NCBI RefSeq assembly: GCF_030169785.1
Contig: NZ_CP125854.1
Coordinates: 1,736,001-1,800,000 of the forward strand
DNA from: Bdellovibrio sp. 22V
GTDB taxonomy: Bacteria > Bdellovibrionota > Bdellovibrionia > Bdellovibrionales > Bdellovibrionaceae
Direction of reading: 5' to 3'
DNA length: 64,000 bases
The position numbers were made by a program, and so were the translations under genes. Within the stretch, counting starts at the first letter, position 1. Each line of letters opens with the position of its first letter. Shown here in pieces: positions 36,524 through 43,982 of this stretch. The notes beneath the pieces are model-generated. The model did not search any database. It had not been told where the DNA came from and saw only the letters and a list, made by a program, of their open reading frames with translations.

Positions 36524-37464
36524 TTTTACCTTGCCCTGAAAACAACTTCAAAGACTACACTCGCTATCCGTTGACAATCACGTTGGCGGTATTGAACGTG
36601 TTTATTTTTGTTTTGATTTTCAGTGGCGCAACGACCTCAGGTTTATCTTCATCATCTTTGTTGCAAAAAGACGGATTGGTTTTAACCGGGCGTCTTTATT
36701 ATCAGTATCTCCAGGATCTTCCCGCGGAAACTCTTTATGAAAAACCGCAATGGGTGCATCAGCTCAAAGCTCATAATCTGGAACATATGGGAGTTTTGGG
36801 AGCGTATGCTCTTCGTGATGCGCGGTTTTTAAGTTCCGCCGAGCAATTGATTTTTCGCGGTGACGACGTGCAAATCTCTACGTGGAAAAAAGACTTCGTC
36901 GAGTTTCGGAAAAAATATCAGCAGCAGCTTCTTTATCGTTTCGGTTTGAGTTCTTCGGAGCGAGGCCCGCTTTCCTGGCTGACCTATCAGTTTTCGCATT
37001 CGAACTGGATGCATCTTTTGTCGAACCTGGCGTTCCTTGTCTTAATCGGTGCGGCCGTTGAAGCGTTGGCGGGCAGCGGAGCTCTTCTTTTGATTTACAT
37101 GCTGGGCGGTTTAGCCGGCGGTGCCGGGTTTCTTTTAACGGAAGCGCACGGGACTGTTCCGATGGTGGGAGCTTCAGCCTCCATTAGTGCGCTCTTGGCA
37201 TTTTATTGTATTGCGGAAATCCGAACCAGAGTTCGCTTTTTGTATATTGTTTCACCTATGCCCGGGCATCATGGAGCGATTTTTTTGCCGACGCTCATGA
37301 TTGTGCCTTTGTTTTTAATCGTGGATTTGGCCAATCTCTGGTCGACGCCTGAGGGCTTAGGGAGTGGGGTCGCTTATGCTGCTCATCTCGGAGGCACTCT
37401 TTTAGGAGCATTAGCGGGGGTTCTTTACAGATGGAAGTCCTCGGCCGTTTTAACACAATCCTGA
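36520..37464 (+). CDS. Rhomboid-family intramembrane serine protease
   Basis: A 314-residue protein with about six to seven membrane segments. Catalytic Ser219 sits in GASAS (rhomboid GxS motif) and His289 in AAHLGG. HSNWMHLLSNLAFLVLIGAAVE matches the family HxxxxHxxxN block. A long insert (about residues 30-150) lies between the first helix and the core. It cleaves membrane helices of unknown substrates; the coupled RDD protein is an obvious candidate partner. Confidence 0.92.
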   Translation: MILPCPENNFKDYTRYPLTITLAVLNVFIFVLIFSGATTSGLSSSSLLQKDGLVLTGRLYYQYLQDLPAETLYEKPQWVHQLKAHNLEHMGVLGAYALRDARFLSSAEQLIFRGDDVQISTWKKDFVEFRKKYQQQLLYRFGLSSSERGPLSWLTYQFSHSNWMHLLSNLAFLVLIGAAVEALAGSGALLLIYMLGGLAGGAGFLLTEAHGTVPMVGASASISALLAFYCIAEIRTRVRFLYIVSPMPGHHGAIFLPTLMIVPLFLIVDLANLWSTPEGLGSGVAYAAHLGGTLLGALAGVLYRWKSSAVLTQS

Positions 37465-37565
37465 CATTGTATATTATATATACCCGTTGACAGAAATATT
37501 ACCGATGGGCCACATTGGCGGGCAGAGGCTGAACATCACCCCCCACAATGAAATGGCGGACCTGA

Positions 37566-38444
37566 ATGAAGCTAGAGAAGCTCATTAAGTCAGTGATTGT
37601 ATTGACAACTTTATCCCTCGCTTGTGCGGCTCAAGCTGCTCCTGCGACCCAAATGATTCCTTACTATGGGGAAGAGTTTTACCGCGATTTGAAATCGGGT
37701 ATCTCCGATAAGGATCTGCAACTCCGTTTAAAAACAGTTCTCAGAAGTTATCACCAGTCACGCGCTGGCAGCCTCGACCAAATCGTCAAAGCTTGCCAAG
37801 GTGGACAAGGGAAATGCTACGCACATCAAGCGATCGGCTACACAGCTGCAAGAGTTTTCCTTCTTGGTAACTACTATCTTGTCAAAGACGGTAACAACGG
37901 TTACGCCGTTCACGACGTTTATTGTGATACAGATCGTACACGCAATGACTTCCGCGGTTCTCCACCAGCGCCGGGAAAAATTCCAGATAACAACGTGATC
38001 AATGTTGAGCACACATGGCCGCAAAGCCATTTCACAAGAAAGCATCCGGATGATGTGCAAAAGTCTGATCTGCATCATCTTTTCCCAACGGATTCACAAT
38101 TGAACTCTATTCGTGGCAACAATATGTTCGGTGAAGTTTCTAAAGACTTGCTGGATTTGAAATGCCCGGCTTCTCGTTATGGAATTGGAACCGCAGGTTC
38201 TGAAGAGGTTTTCGAACCACCTAAGAATCATCAAGGAAACGTAGCGCGTGCGTTGTTCTACTTCTCGATTCGTTATGATCTTCCGATTGATCCTCGCGAA
38301 GAAAACGTGCTTCGCAAATGGAATCACGAAGATCCTGTGGATGAAGAAGAAATGAGAAGAAACAACGAGATCTTCAAAGTTCAAGGTAACAGAAATCCAT
38401 TCGTAGATTATCAAGAACTCGCCGACAGAATTTCCGACTTTTAG
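37566..38444 (+). CDS. Secreted endonuclease I (EndA/NucM family), copy 1
   Basis: A 292-residue protein. The signal peptide ends AQAAP (residue 24). Core motifs of the DNA/RNA non-specific EndA family: YYGEEFYRDL, EHTWPQS (catalytic His near 149), KSDLHHLFP and NSIRGNNMFGEV. It degrades nucleic acids in the periplasm or in prey. Close paralogue at 56799. Bdellovibrio secreted nucleases of this type have been linked to prey DNA digestion and biofilm turnover. A MITE-like repeat begins 3 bp after the stop. Confidence 0.95.
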   Translation: MKLEKLIKSVIVLTTLSLACAAQAAPATQMIPYYGEEFYRDLKSGISDKDLQLRLKTVLRSYHQSRAGSLDQIVKACQGGQGKCYAHQAIGYTAARVFLLGNYYLVKDGNNGYAVHDVYCDTDRTRNDFRGSPPAPGKIPDNNVINVEHTWPQSHFTRKHPDDVQKSDLHHLFPTDSQLNSIRGNNMFGEVSKDLLDLKCPASRYGIGTAGSEEVFEPPKNHQGNVARALFYFSIRYDLPIDPREENVLRKWNHEDPVDEEEMRRNNEIFKVQGNRNPFVDYQELADRISDF

Positions 38445-38446
38445 TC

Positions 38447-38568
38447 GGCTGGTGAAAAAGGCCCATCCGACTTCGTTGGAGGACTTCGGTCCTCCTCCGG
38501 CGTACTTGGAGTACGCCTGCGTGCGGGCCGAAATCATCCGCCTCGCATCTGAACCTTTTTGACCAGCC
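38447..38568. repeat. MITE-like intergenic repeat with 15 bp terminal inverted repeats
   Basis: The ends GGCTGGTGAAAAAGG and CCTTTTTGACCAGCC pair at 14 of 15 positions. Inside are GGCCC/GGGCC pairing and two hairpins, GGAGGAC-TTCG-GTCCTCC and GGCGTACT-TGG-AGTACGCC. I recall similar elements with GGCTGTTGAAAAAG-type ends and a GCGTACT/AGTACGC core between genes in several deltaproteobacterial genomes, though I cannot check this here. No ORF. Confidence 0.72.
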
Positions 38569-38591
38569 TTCGAACATAATAAAAAAATTCG

Positions 38592-38617
38592 CTTAAAAAG
38601 CGGGCGCTTTTCTTTAG
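38592..38617 (+). terminator. Weak terminator-like hairpin
   Basis: AAAAGC-GGGC-GCTTTT followed by CTTT, just after the repeat element. May end endA transcription. Confidence 0.4.
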
Positions 38618-38683
38618 CATTTTAAAAATCTTAAAAAATCTGAAATTAGTCTCTTGCATTCCAGTTTTTGTTATGCTGCAATC

Positions 38684-38793
38684 ATTTTTACGGGAGGGGT
38701 GATACCAAGGAAGGTCTCGGGGAGCATGATGTTCTCACCTCTATTTTAATTTTACTTAAGAAAGGCCGGTAGAAATACCGGCCTTTTTCTTTT
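38684..38793 (+). ncRNA. Candidate small RNA (about 110 nt)
   Basis: An extended -10 (TG-T-TATGCT, 38669-38677) precedes about 80 bases without a credible gene, ending in a strong terminator. The body can fold: GAGGGGTGA (38694-38702) opposite TCACCTC (38735-38741), with ACC/GGT inside. It contains GGGAGGGG followed by a possible 16-codon GTG-started ORF, so a leader peptide is the alternative. It lies 130 bp before the hydrolase gene at 38928. No known RNA family recognised. Confidence 0.45.
38761..38793 (+). terminator. Strong rho-independent terminator
   Basis: An 11 bp perfect stem, AAAGGCCGGTA/TACCGGCCTTT, with loop GAAA and a T-run. No gene ends nearby, so it implies a short transcript upstream. 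Confidence 0.9.
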
Positions 38794-38927
38794 CCCGAAA
38801 ATCATCAGACATTCGTCGGAAACGAGCTGTACTAAAAACTAAATATTTTGTTTATAAACTCACACTTGTTGAATTTGCATGCAAAAGTGCCAACCTTCTT
38901 TGAGTAACGACAACAAAGGAGTGTTGA

Positions 38928-39827
38928 ATGAAGTTTTTAATGGTTCTCATTGTAAGCGCGTTCGCTTCGCTGAGTTTCGCCGGCGGTTTTCAGCCGACGC
39001 GTATTATGAATATCAATGGTTTAAATATTGCGGCCTACGAGAGTTCGGGTCAGAAAGGGCCGGGCATTTTGCTGATTCACGGGAATACGTCGGCAGCGCG
39101 GTCGTATGAACGAGTTCTAAAATCCACCTACGCGCGTAAGCATCGTATGGTGGCTATCGATTTGCCGGGCTACGGTCTTTCCGACAATGCTCCTCAATAC
39201 AATATGCAGCTCTTTAAAAGCACGATTGCGGAAGCCGCTCGCCAATTGAATGTCGATCACGGAGTTCTTGTCGGATGGAGCCTGGGAGGAGATATGGCTT
39301 TTCAAACGATGGGCGAATTACCAAATCTAAAAGGTGTTTTCGTGTTTGGAACGGTGCCAGTGGGAAATGCGCCGGGGCTTCCGCCGGCATTCTTAACGCC
39401 TGAAGAGTCTTATGCCGGCGCGGCTGTGGGGTACGGTGTGGTTGCAAACTTAAGCGCCCCGCAAGTCACGGATTATGTGACCGCGTTTTTTAAGCCGAAC
39501 TATGCTCCGATCCCACAGTTCTTTTTTGATATGGGACTTCGTACAGATCCGGGAACTCGTGCGGCGGTTTTAAATGTCGTTATCGGCGCCGATCCTGATT
39601 TTTCTGACGAAGTGCAACTGGTGAAAAACATGTCGATCCCTTTGGCTATCGTACATGCCGAACAAGATGCGTTTACTCGCTATGAATACTTAACGGGACT
39701 AGCTCCGGAGCTGCCGACATTGTGGCGAAATCAGATCGTCACTGTGCCTAACGCGGGCCACGCGATTCACTGGGAGCAGCCCAAACGGTTTATCAAACTT
39801 TTGAAGCGTTTTATCGCGGATCTATAA
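38928..39827 (+). CDS. Secreted alpha/beta hydrolase
   Basis: A 299-residue protein. The signal peptide ends SFAGG (residue 18). Oxyanion HGN near residue 50, nucleophile Ser in GWSLGG near 112, Asp in EQDAFT near 245, His in NAGHAIHWEQP near 283: a complete catalytic triad in standard order. Substrate unknown (an esterase or lipase-like role is likely). GGAG-type site upstream. Followed by a terminator shared with the convergent ogt gene. Confidence 0.9.
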   Translation: MKFLMVLIVSAFASLSFAGGFQPTRIMNINGLNIAAYESSGQKGPGILLIHGNTSAARSYERVLKSTYARKHRMVAIDLPGYGLSDNAPQYNMQLFKSTIAEAARQLNVDHGVLVGWSLGGDMAFQTMGELPNLKGVFVFGTVPVGNAPGLPPAFLTPEESYAGAAVGYGVVANLSAPQVTDYVTAFFKPNYAPIPQFFFDMGLRTDPGTRAAVLNVVIGADPDFSDEVQLVKNMSIPLAIVHAEQDAFTRYEYLTGLAPELPTLWRNQIVTVPNAGHAIHWEQPKRFIKLLKRFIADL

Positions 39828-39837
39828 ACAAAGCCAC

Positions 39838-39865
39838 AAGCCGCGGCACCGTCTGCGGCTTTTTA
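39838..39865. terminator. Terminator between hydrolase and ogt
   Basis: Stem AAGCCGC/GCGGCTT with a 10-base loop and a T-run on plus. It overlaps the last bases of the convergent ogt gene. Confidence 0.7.
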
Positions 39866-40354
39866 TCTGGCTGAGATCTGTTTTTCCAATTCAAGCAGCC
39901 GGGTTTTAATCGGAAGACCGCCGGCATAGCCTCCTAACGTTCCATTCGACGCAATCACGCGGTGACAGGGTACAATGATAGACAATGGATTCCTGCCGTT
40001 TGCGGTTCCCACAGCACGGATGCCGTTGGTTTTTACTTTCGCGGCGACGTCTTTATAGGAAAGTGTTTTTCCATAGGGAATCTTACAGAGTTCCCGCCAA
40101 ACGCGCTTCTGAAATTCAGTGCCTTGAATGTCCAGAGCCACCGTAAAGCTTTGTCGCTGTCCGTTTAGGAACTCGTTGAGTTCTTGCACGGCTTGCGCAA
40201 GAAAGCGCGCCGGTGCGGAATCTTCGCTTAAGGAAGACAGCATTTCTACTTTTTGTTTTTTCCAAAGAACGCACTGCAAGCCTTGTTCAGAGGCGACGAG
40301 AAAAAGAGGACCGATGATGGAGTCCATTTTCCATTGTGCTTGAAGTGATTTCAT
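39863..40354 (-). CDS. ogt: Methylated-DNA-protein-cysteine methyltransferase
   Basis: A 163-residue suicide DNA-repair protein that removes methyl groups from O6-methylguanine. Active-site Cys130 is in IIVPCHRV; the upstream AVGTANGRNPL helix and VWRELCKIPYGKTLSY DNA-binding region are typical. The start overlaps the preceding ada-alkA gene by 4 bp, forming an alkylation-damage operon. Confidence 0.95.
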   Translation of the reverse strand: MKSLQAQWKMDSIIGPLFLVASEQGLQCVLWKKQKVEMLSSLSEDSAPARFLAQAVQELNEFLNGQRQSFTVALDIQGTEFQKRVWRELCKIPYGKTLSYKDVAAKVKTNGIRAVGTANGRNPLSIIVPCHRVIASNGTLGGYAGGLPIKTRLLELEKQISAR

Positions 40355-41793
40355 TTTCTTTTTCCTTTCGTTTTCTTCAAATCTTCAGAATAGACCCGCC
40401 AAAAAAGAGCCGCGACGTAACCACGCCAAGGACTCATTTTGGACAGGCTTTCGGCCGAGTGCAGTTCTAAAGCTCTTGCTAAGATTAAATCAGTCGCCGG
40501 AAACGTATCGGTATGTCTTAAAACCTTGAGCGCCATGTAGTTGGCGGTCCACGGTCCGATCCCGCGAATTTGCATAACCTTTTTTACAAACTCCTCGACA
40601 TCCTGGGTGGGTTCTAACGAGATCTTTTTATCATGAACAGCCCGGGCAAAATCCACCAGCGTCTGGCGCCGAATGTTGGTGGTTTTTAAACTCTGCAGGT
40701 TCGCGTTTAAAATATCTTGCGGAGAAGGAAAAAGTTTAATGGACTTTCCCTCTGTTTGCAGACCCGAATCCTGGCCTGCGATTTCAATAAGATCATGCAC
40801 TAAGGCCCGGCCTCTTTCGACGCTCACAAGTTGCCCAAGGATGGCGGAAACCGCGATCTCAAAAGCGTCCCAGCCTGAAGGCAGACGAATTCCGGGATAA
40901 CGCTTCAGAAGTTTTTTAACCTGCGGATCCGCTTCAAGAGCATTGGCGATAATCAGCGGATCCGAATCCAAATCAAAAAGATTTCGTACACGCGAAATCA
41001 CAGCGTGAATGATCGATGTGTCGGGAAAGTCAATTTCGACATCGACCACGTTTCTTTCCGCGCCGTGAGAAATGGCGACAACTCCCACTTTGCCGCCCAT
41101 GGAAAGCACGCGATGCATTTTTCCGTCTTTAAACCATTCAAGATCTCCGACCCGATGATTGGTGTAAGATTTTAAGAGGCCTTCAAAATCAAAAGGAGGT
41201 CGGTAGGGAAGAGAGATTTTAAGAACTTCTTTGCTTGCAATTTTATTGCGGCGGATGTCCCGCGGCGCTTTTTTAAAACGCTCTTTGAAGGCGTCATTGA
41301 AACGTCGAATGGAGGCAAAGCCAGCTGCGAAGGCGATTTCGTGAAACGGAAGATTTGTTTCCACAATCAGTTTTCGGGCTAAGTTCAATCTGTTTTCAAA
41401 AGACAGTTGTTTTGGCGTTTTGCCAATTTCATCGACGAACAAACGTCTTAAATGCCGGGCCGAGACGCCGAAAAGATCCGCGAATTTATCTTCGTTAAAC
41501 TCCATGAGTTCTTGGGAATGCAAAACTTTGACGGCTCTTTGCACGATGGCGGAAGTTCCAATCCAAGCAGGGGATTGCGGCGCGCTTTCAGGGCGGCAAC
41601 GCAGGCAAGGACGATAGCCCACGCGCTCCGCATGAAGATGGGTAGAGAAAAATTCGACATTCTCGCGCTTCGGTTTCGCGGGGCAGATCGGACGACAGTA
41701 AATTCCGGTCGTTTTGACGCCAATAAAAAATTTGCCGTCAAAACGGGGATCGCGCGCGAGCATGGCTTGATAATAAATATCGTTTTTCTTCAT
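40351..41793 (-). CDS. Ada-AraC-AlkA fusion: methyl-sensing regulator and 3-methyladenine DNA glycosylase
   Basis: A 480-residue protein from the ATG at 41793 (a TTG at 41811 would add six residues). Residues 1-75 are the Ada zinc domain with Cys33, Cys37, Cys63 and Cys66 (Ada Cys38, 42, 69, 72), where the first accepts methyl from phosphotriesters. Residues 85-185 are a two-HTH AraC domain (FAAGFASIRRFNDAFKERFKKAP). Residues 195-475 are AlkA-N plus HhH-GPD, with GIGPWTANYM and the catalytic Asp in FPATDL. It couples sensing of methylation to base excision and probably activates its own operon. Confidence 0.94.
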   Translation of the reverse strand: MKKNDIYYQAMLARDPRFDGKFFIGVKTTGIYCRPICPAKPKRENVEFFSTHLHAERVGYRPCLRCRPESAPQSPAWIGTSAIVQRAVKVLHSQELMEFNEDKFADLFGVSARHLRRLFVDEIGKTPKQLSFENRLNLARKLIVETNLPFHEIAFAAGFASIRRFNDAFKERFKKAPRDIRRNKIASKEVLKISLPYRPPFDFEGLLKSYTNHRVGDLEWFKDGKMHRVLSMGGKVGVVAISHGAERNVVDVEIDFPDTSIIHAVISRVRNLFDLDSDPLIIANALEADPQVKKLLKRYPGIRLPSGWDAFEIAVSAILGQLVSVERGRALVHDLIEIAGQDSGLQTEGKSIKLFPSPQDILNANLQSLKTTNIRRQTLVDFARAVHDKKISLEPTQDVEEFVKKVMQIRGIGPWTANYMALKVLRHTDTFPATDLILARALELHSAESLSKMSPWRGYVAALFWRVYSEDLKKTKGKRK

Positions 41794-41817
41794 GCTCGCA
41801 GGATAACACAAAACCCG

Positions 41818-42978
41818 CTATTGTATGGCCATTTTCGGACATGGTCGTTTAGCTTCGGCGACCGCGATAACGACGCTGGCGACGGTGATAAGACCTGCAG
41901 CCCACGGTATGGCATTTAACCCGCCGCCATGATCAAGCACCAGACCTCCGACCCAGGCACCCAAGGCGTTGCCGACGTTGAAAGCGGCGATATTCAGAGC
42001 GGAGGCCAGTGTCGGAGCTTCCTGAGCTACATCCAAAGCTCGCATTTGCAAAGGCGGAACGGTCGCAAAGCCTGTAAAGCCTAAAAGTGCCACAAGAACC
42101 ACAACACCGATTTGACTGTGGCTCAAAAAACCAAAGGCAAAAAGAACTGCGGCTAGGGCCACAAGGCTTCCGACAAGAGTCGGCATAAGTTTTTTGTCGG
42201 CGGCTTTTCCGCCCACGATATTTCCGAAAATAAGTCCCACGCCAAAGAGCAGAAGAATCGGCGAGATCGCGCTTTCTGAAAATCCCGAAACTTTCGTAAG
42301 AATTGGAGCAATATAAGTAAAGACGGCAAAAACACCTGCGAAACCAAGCATCGTCAGAACGAGACTGGTAAGAACTTGCGGTTTTAAGACGGTGCGCAAC
42401 TCGCTGGCGAAATTCACCGCGTTGTTCTCACCTTTATCGCGCGGAACAAAGAAGGCTAAAGCCGCGAATGCCAAAGGTCCAATGGCAGTGACCGCCCAAA
42501 ATGTCGAGCGCCAGCCGAAAGCTTGGCCAAGCCATGTACCAAAGGGAACTCCTAAAATGTTGGCGATGGTCAATCCTGTGAACATCAAGGCAATCGCGGA
42601 CGCTTTTTGATTTGGTTTCACAAGACTGGTGGCAACGATCGAACCGATACCAAAGAAAGTCCCATGCGCGAAAGAGGTAATCACGCGAGCGACCATCAAC
42701 ACAGTGTAATTCGGTGCCAGCGCACAGATAAGATTGCCTAGCGTGAAAATCAGCATCAAGACCATTAAAGAACTTTTGCGCGGAAGACGTGCGGAAAGCA
42801 GTGACAAAAGCGGAGCGCCCACAGCAACACCCAAGGCATAACCGCTGACTAAAAGCCCTGCGGCCGAAAGACTGACTCCAAGATCCGCGCTCATTTGCGG
42901 CAGAAGTCCCATAATGACGAATTCCGTGGTTCCGATTCCAAAAGCTCCGATCATCAGAGCGTATATAGCTAAAGGCAT
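41818..42978 (-). CDS. MFS exporter of the AraJ/DHA1 type
   Basis: A 386-residue protein with about 12 predicted membrane helices. GIGTTEFVIMGLLPQ in helix 1 and the loop motif (ARLPRKSSLMVL) are typical of the arabinose-efflux/AraJ-type drug:H+ antiporter-1 group. Substrate unknown. The start is divergent from the LysR regulator at 43068, which probably controls it. Ends 25 bp from the Ada-AlkA gene on the same strand. Confidence 0.9.
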   Translation of the reverse strand: MPLAIYALMIGAFGIGTTEFVIMGLLPQMSADLGVSLSAAGLLVSGYALGVAVGAPLLSLLSARLPRKSSLMVLMLIFTLGNLICALAPNYTVLMVARVITSFAHGTFFGIGSIVATSLVKPNQKASAIALMFTGLTIANILGVPFGTWLGQAFGWRSTFWAVTAIGPLAFAALAFFVPRDKGENNAVNFASELRTVLKPQVLTSLVLTMLGFAGVFAVFTYIAPILTKVSGFSESAISPILLLFGVGLIFGNIVGGKAADKKLMPTLVGSLVALAAVLFAFGFLSHSQIGVVVLVALLGFTGFATVPPLQMRALDVAQEAPTLASALNIAAFNVGNALGAWVGGLVLDHGGGLNAIPWAAGLITVASVVIAVAEAKRPCPKMAIQ

Positions 42979-43067
42979 AAAGCCTCCTTTATGAGGCTCA
43001 ATATAACACTGGAACCCTTGCTGATTGAGTCACGAAATGGCAAATTATAGTTGATTTGGAGTCAATA

Positions 43068-43955
43068 ATGAAAACGACGATAGATGAGCTACAGACACTG
43101 ATCACGATCATTGATAAGGGTTCCATCACGGCGGCTTCCGAGGAGCTTAATCAAACAGCTTCGGGCATCAGTAGGACTCTTGCGCGTTTGGAAAAAAAGC
43201 TTGGGGTGACTCTTCTCCGTCGGACGACGCGCAAATTAGATCTTACTGCCGAAGGAGAAACTTTTTTAAAGCAAGCGCGGGAAATTATTCAGTCGCTTGA
43301 AAATGCGGAAGAATCCGTTAAATCAAAGGGGACTCCTTCCGGAGTCTTAAGAATTGATTCCGCTTCCCCTTTCGTGCTGCACGCAATAACGCCTTATCTT
43401 GAAGAGTTCACAGAACTTTATCCGCAAGTGAGTCTGGAGCTCTTCAGCAGTGAGCGCTACATTGATCTTCTTGAGAACCGTATTGATGTGGCGTTTCGTA
43501 TCGGCAACTTGCGCGACTCCTCATTGCATGCGGTTTCATTGGGCGCCAGCAAAAGGCGTCTTTACGCCAGTCCGAAATATTTGAAGAAACATGGCACCCC
43601 TAAGAGCGTCGAGGATTTGCAAAATCATCACTTGCTCGGTTTTACGGACCCGCGCGAACTTAATCACTGGCCTTTGCGCTTTGGTGGAGGCACGTCTTAC
43701 GCCGTCAAACCTACGACGGCCGCATCGAGTGGCGAAACGATTTTGCATTTGGCAAGAAACGGGGTCGGCATTGCCTGCCTTTCAGACTTTATGACAAAGG
43801 TGGATCGCGATGCGGGAACTTTAACCCAGATTCTGCAAGGCGCGACAGTGGACGTGCGTGAAGCCATTCATGCGGTCTACTATAAAAATACACAGCTTTC
43901 TCATCGAGCGCAGGTCTTTATCAAATTTATTAAAAGTAAGTTGAAGGACATTTAA
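43068..43955 (+). CDS. LysR-family transcription regulator
   Basis: A 295-residue protein from the ATG at 43068 with GGAG spaced eight bases. N-terminal winged HTH (residues 5-62: GSITAASEELNQTASGISRTLARLEKKLG), then a periplasmic-binding-protein-like effector domain (90-290). Divergent from the MFS exporter, so probably regulates it in response to its substrate. The 89 bp between the starts is the likely binding region. Confidence 0.93.
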   Translation: MKTTIDELQTLITIIDKGSITAASEELNQTASGISRTLARLEKKLGVTLLRRTTRKLDLTAEGETFLKQAREIIQSLENAEESVKSKGTPSGVLRIDSASPFVLHAITPYLEEFTELYPQVSLELFSSERYIDLLENRIDVAFRIGNLRDSSLHAVSLGASKRRLYASPKYLKKHGTPKSVEDLQNHHLLGFTDPRELNHWPLRFGGGTSYAVKPTTAASSGETILHLARNGVGIACLSDFMTKVDRDAGTLTQILQGATVDVREAIHAVYYKNTQLSHRAQVFIKFIKSKLKDI

Positions 43956-43959
43956 AGAA

Positions 43960-43982
43960 GGGCATAGCCTGGGGCTATGCCC
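43960..43982 (+). promoter_or_regulatory. Hairpin enclosing the start codon of the family-X polymerase gene
   Basis: GGGCATAGCC and GGCTATGCCC form a perfect 10 bp stem with a 3-base loop (43970-43972). The ATG at 43977 is inside the right arm. Without a T-run it is not a normal terminator for the LysR gene, but it would hide the start codon in the mRNA. Confidence 0.6.

Noticed and set aside
38654-38677. TTGCAT as -35 box for TATGCT
   Set aside because: The spacer is only 12 bases; I used the extended -10 (TG-T-TATGCT) instead.
41794-41811. TTG start for the Ada-AlkA gene six codons upstream
   Set aside because: Adds residues before the conserved N-terminus and has no better ribosome site.
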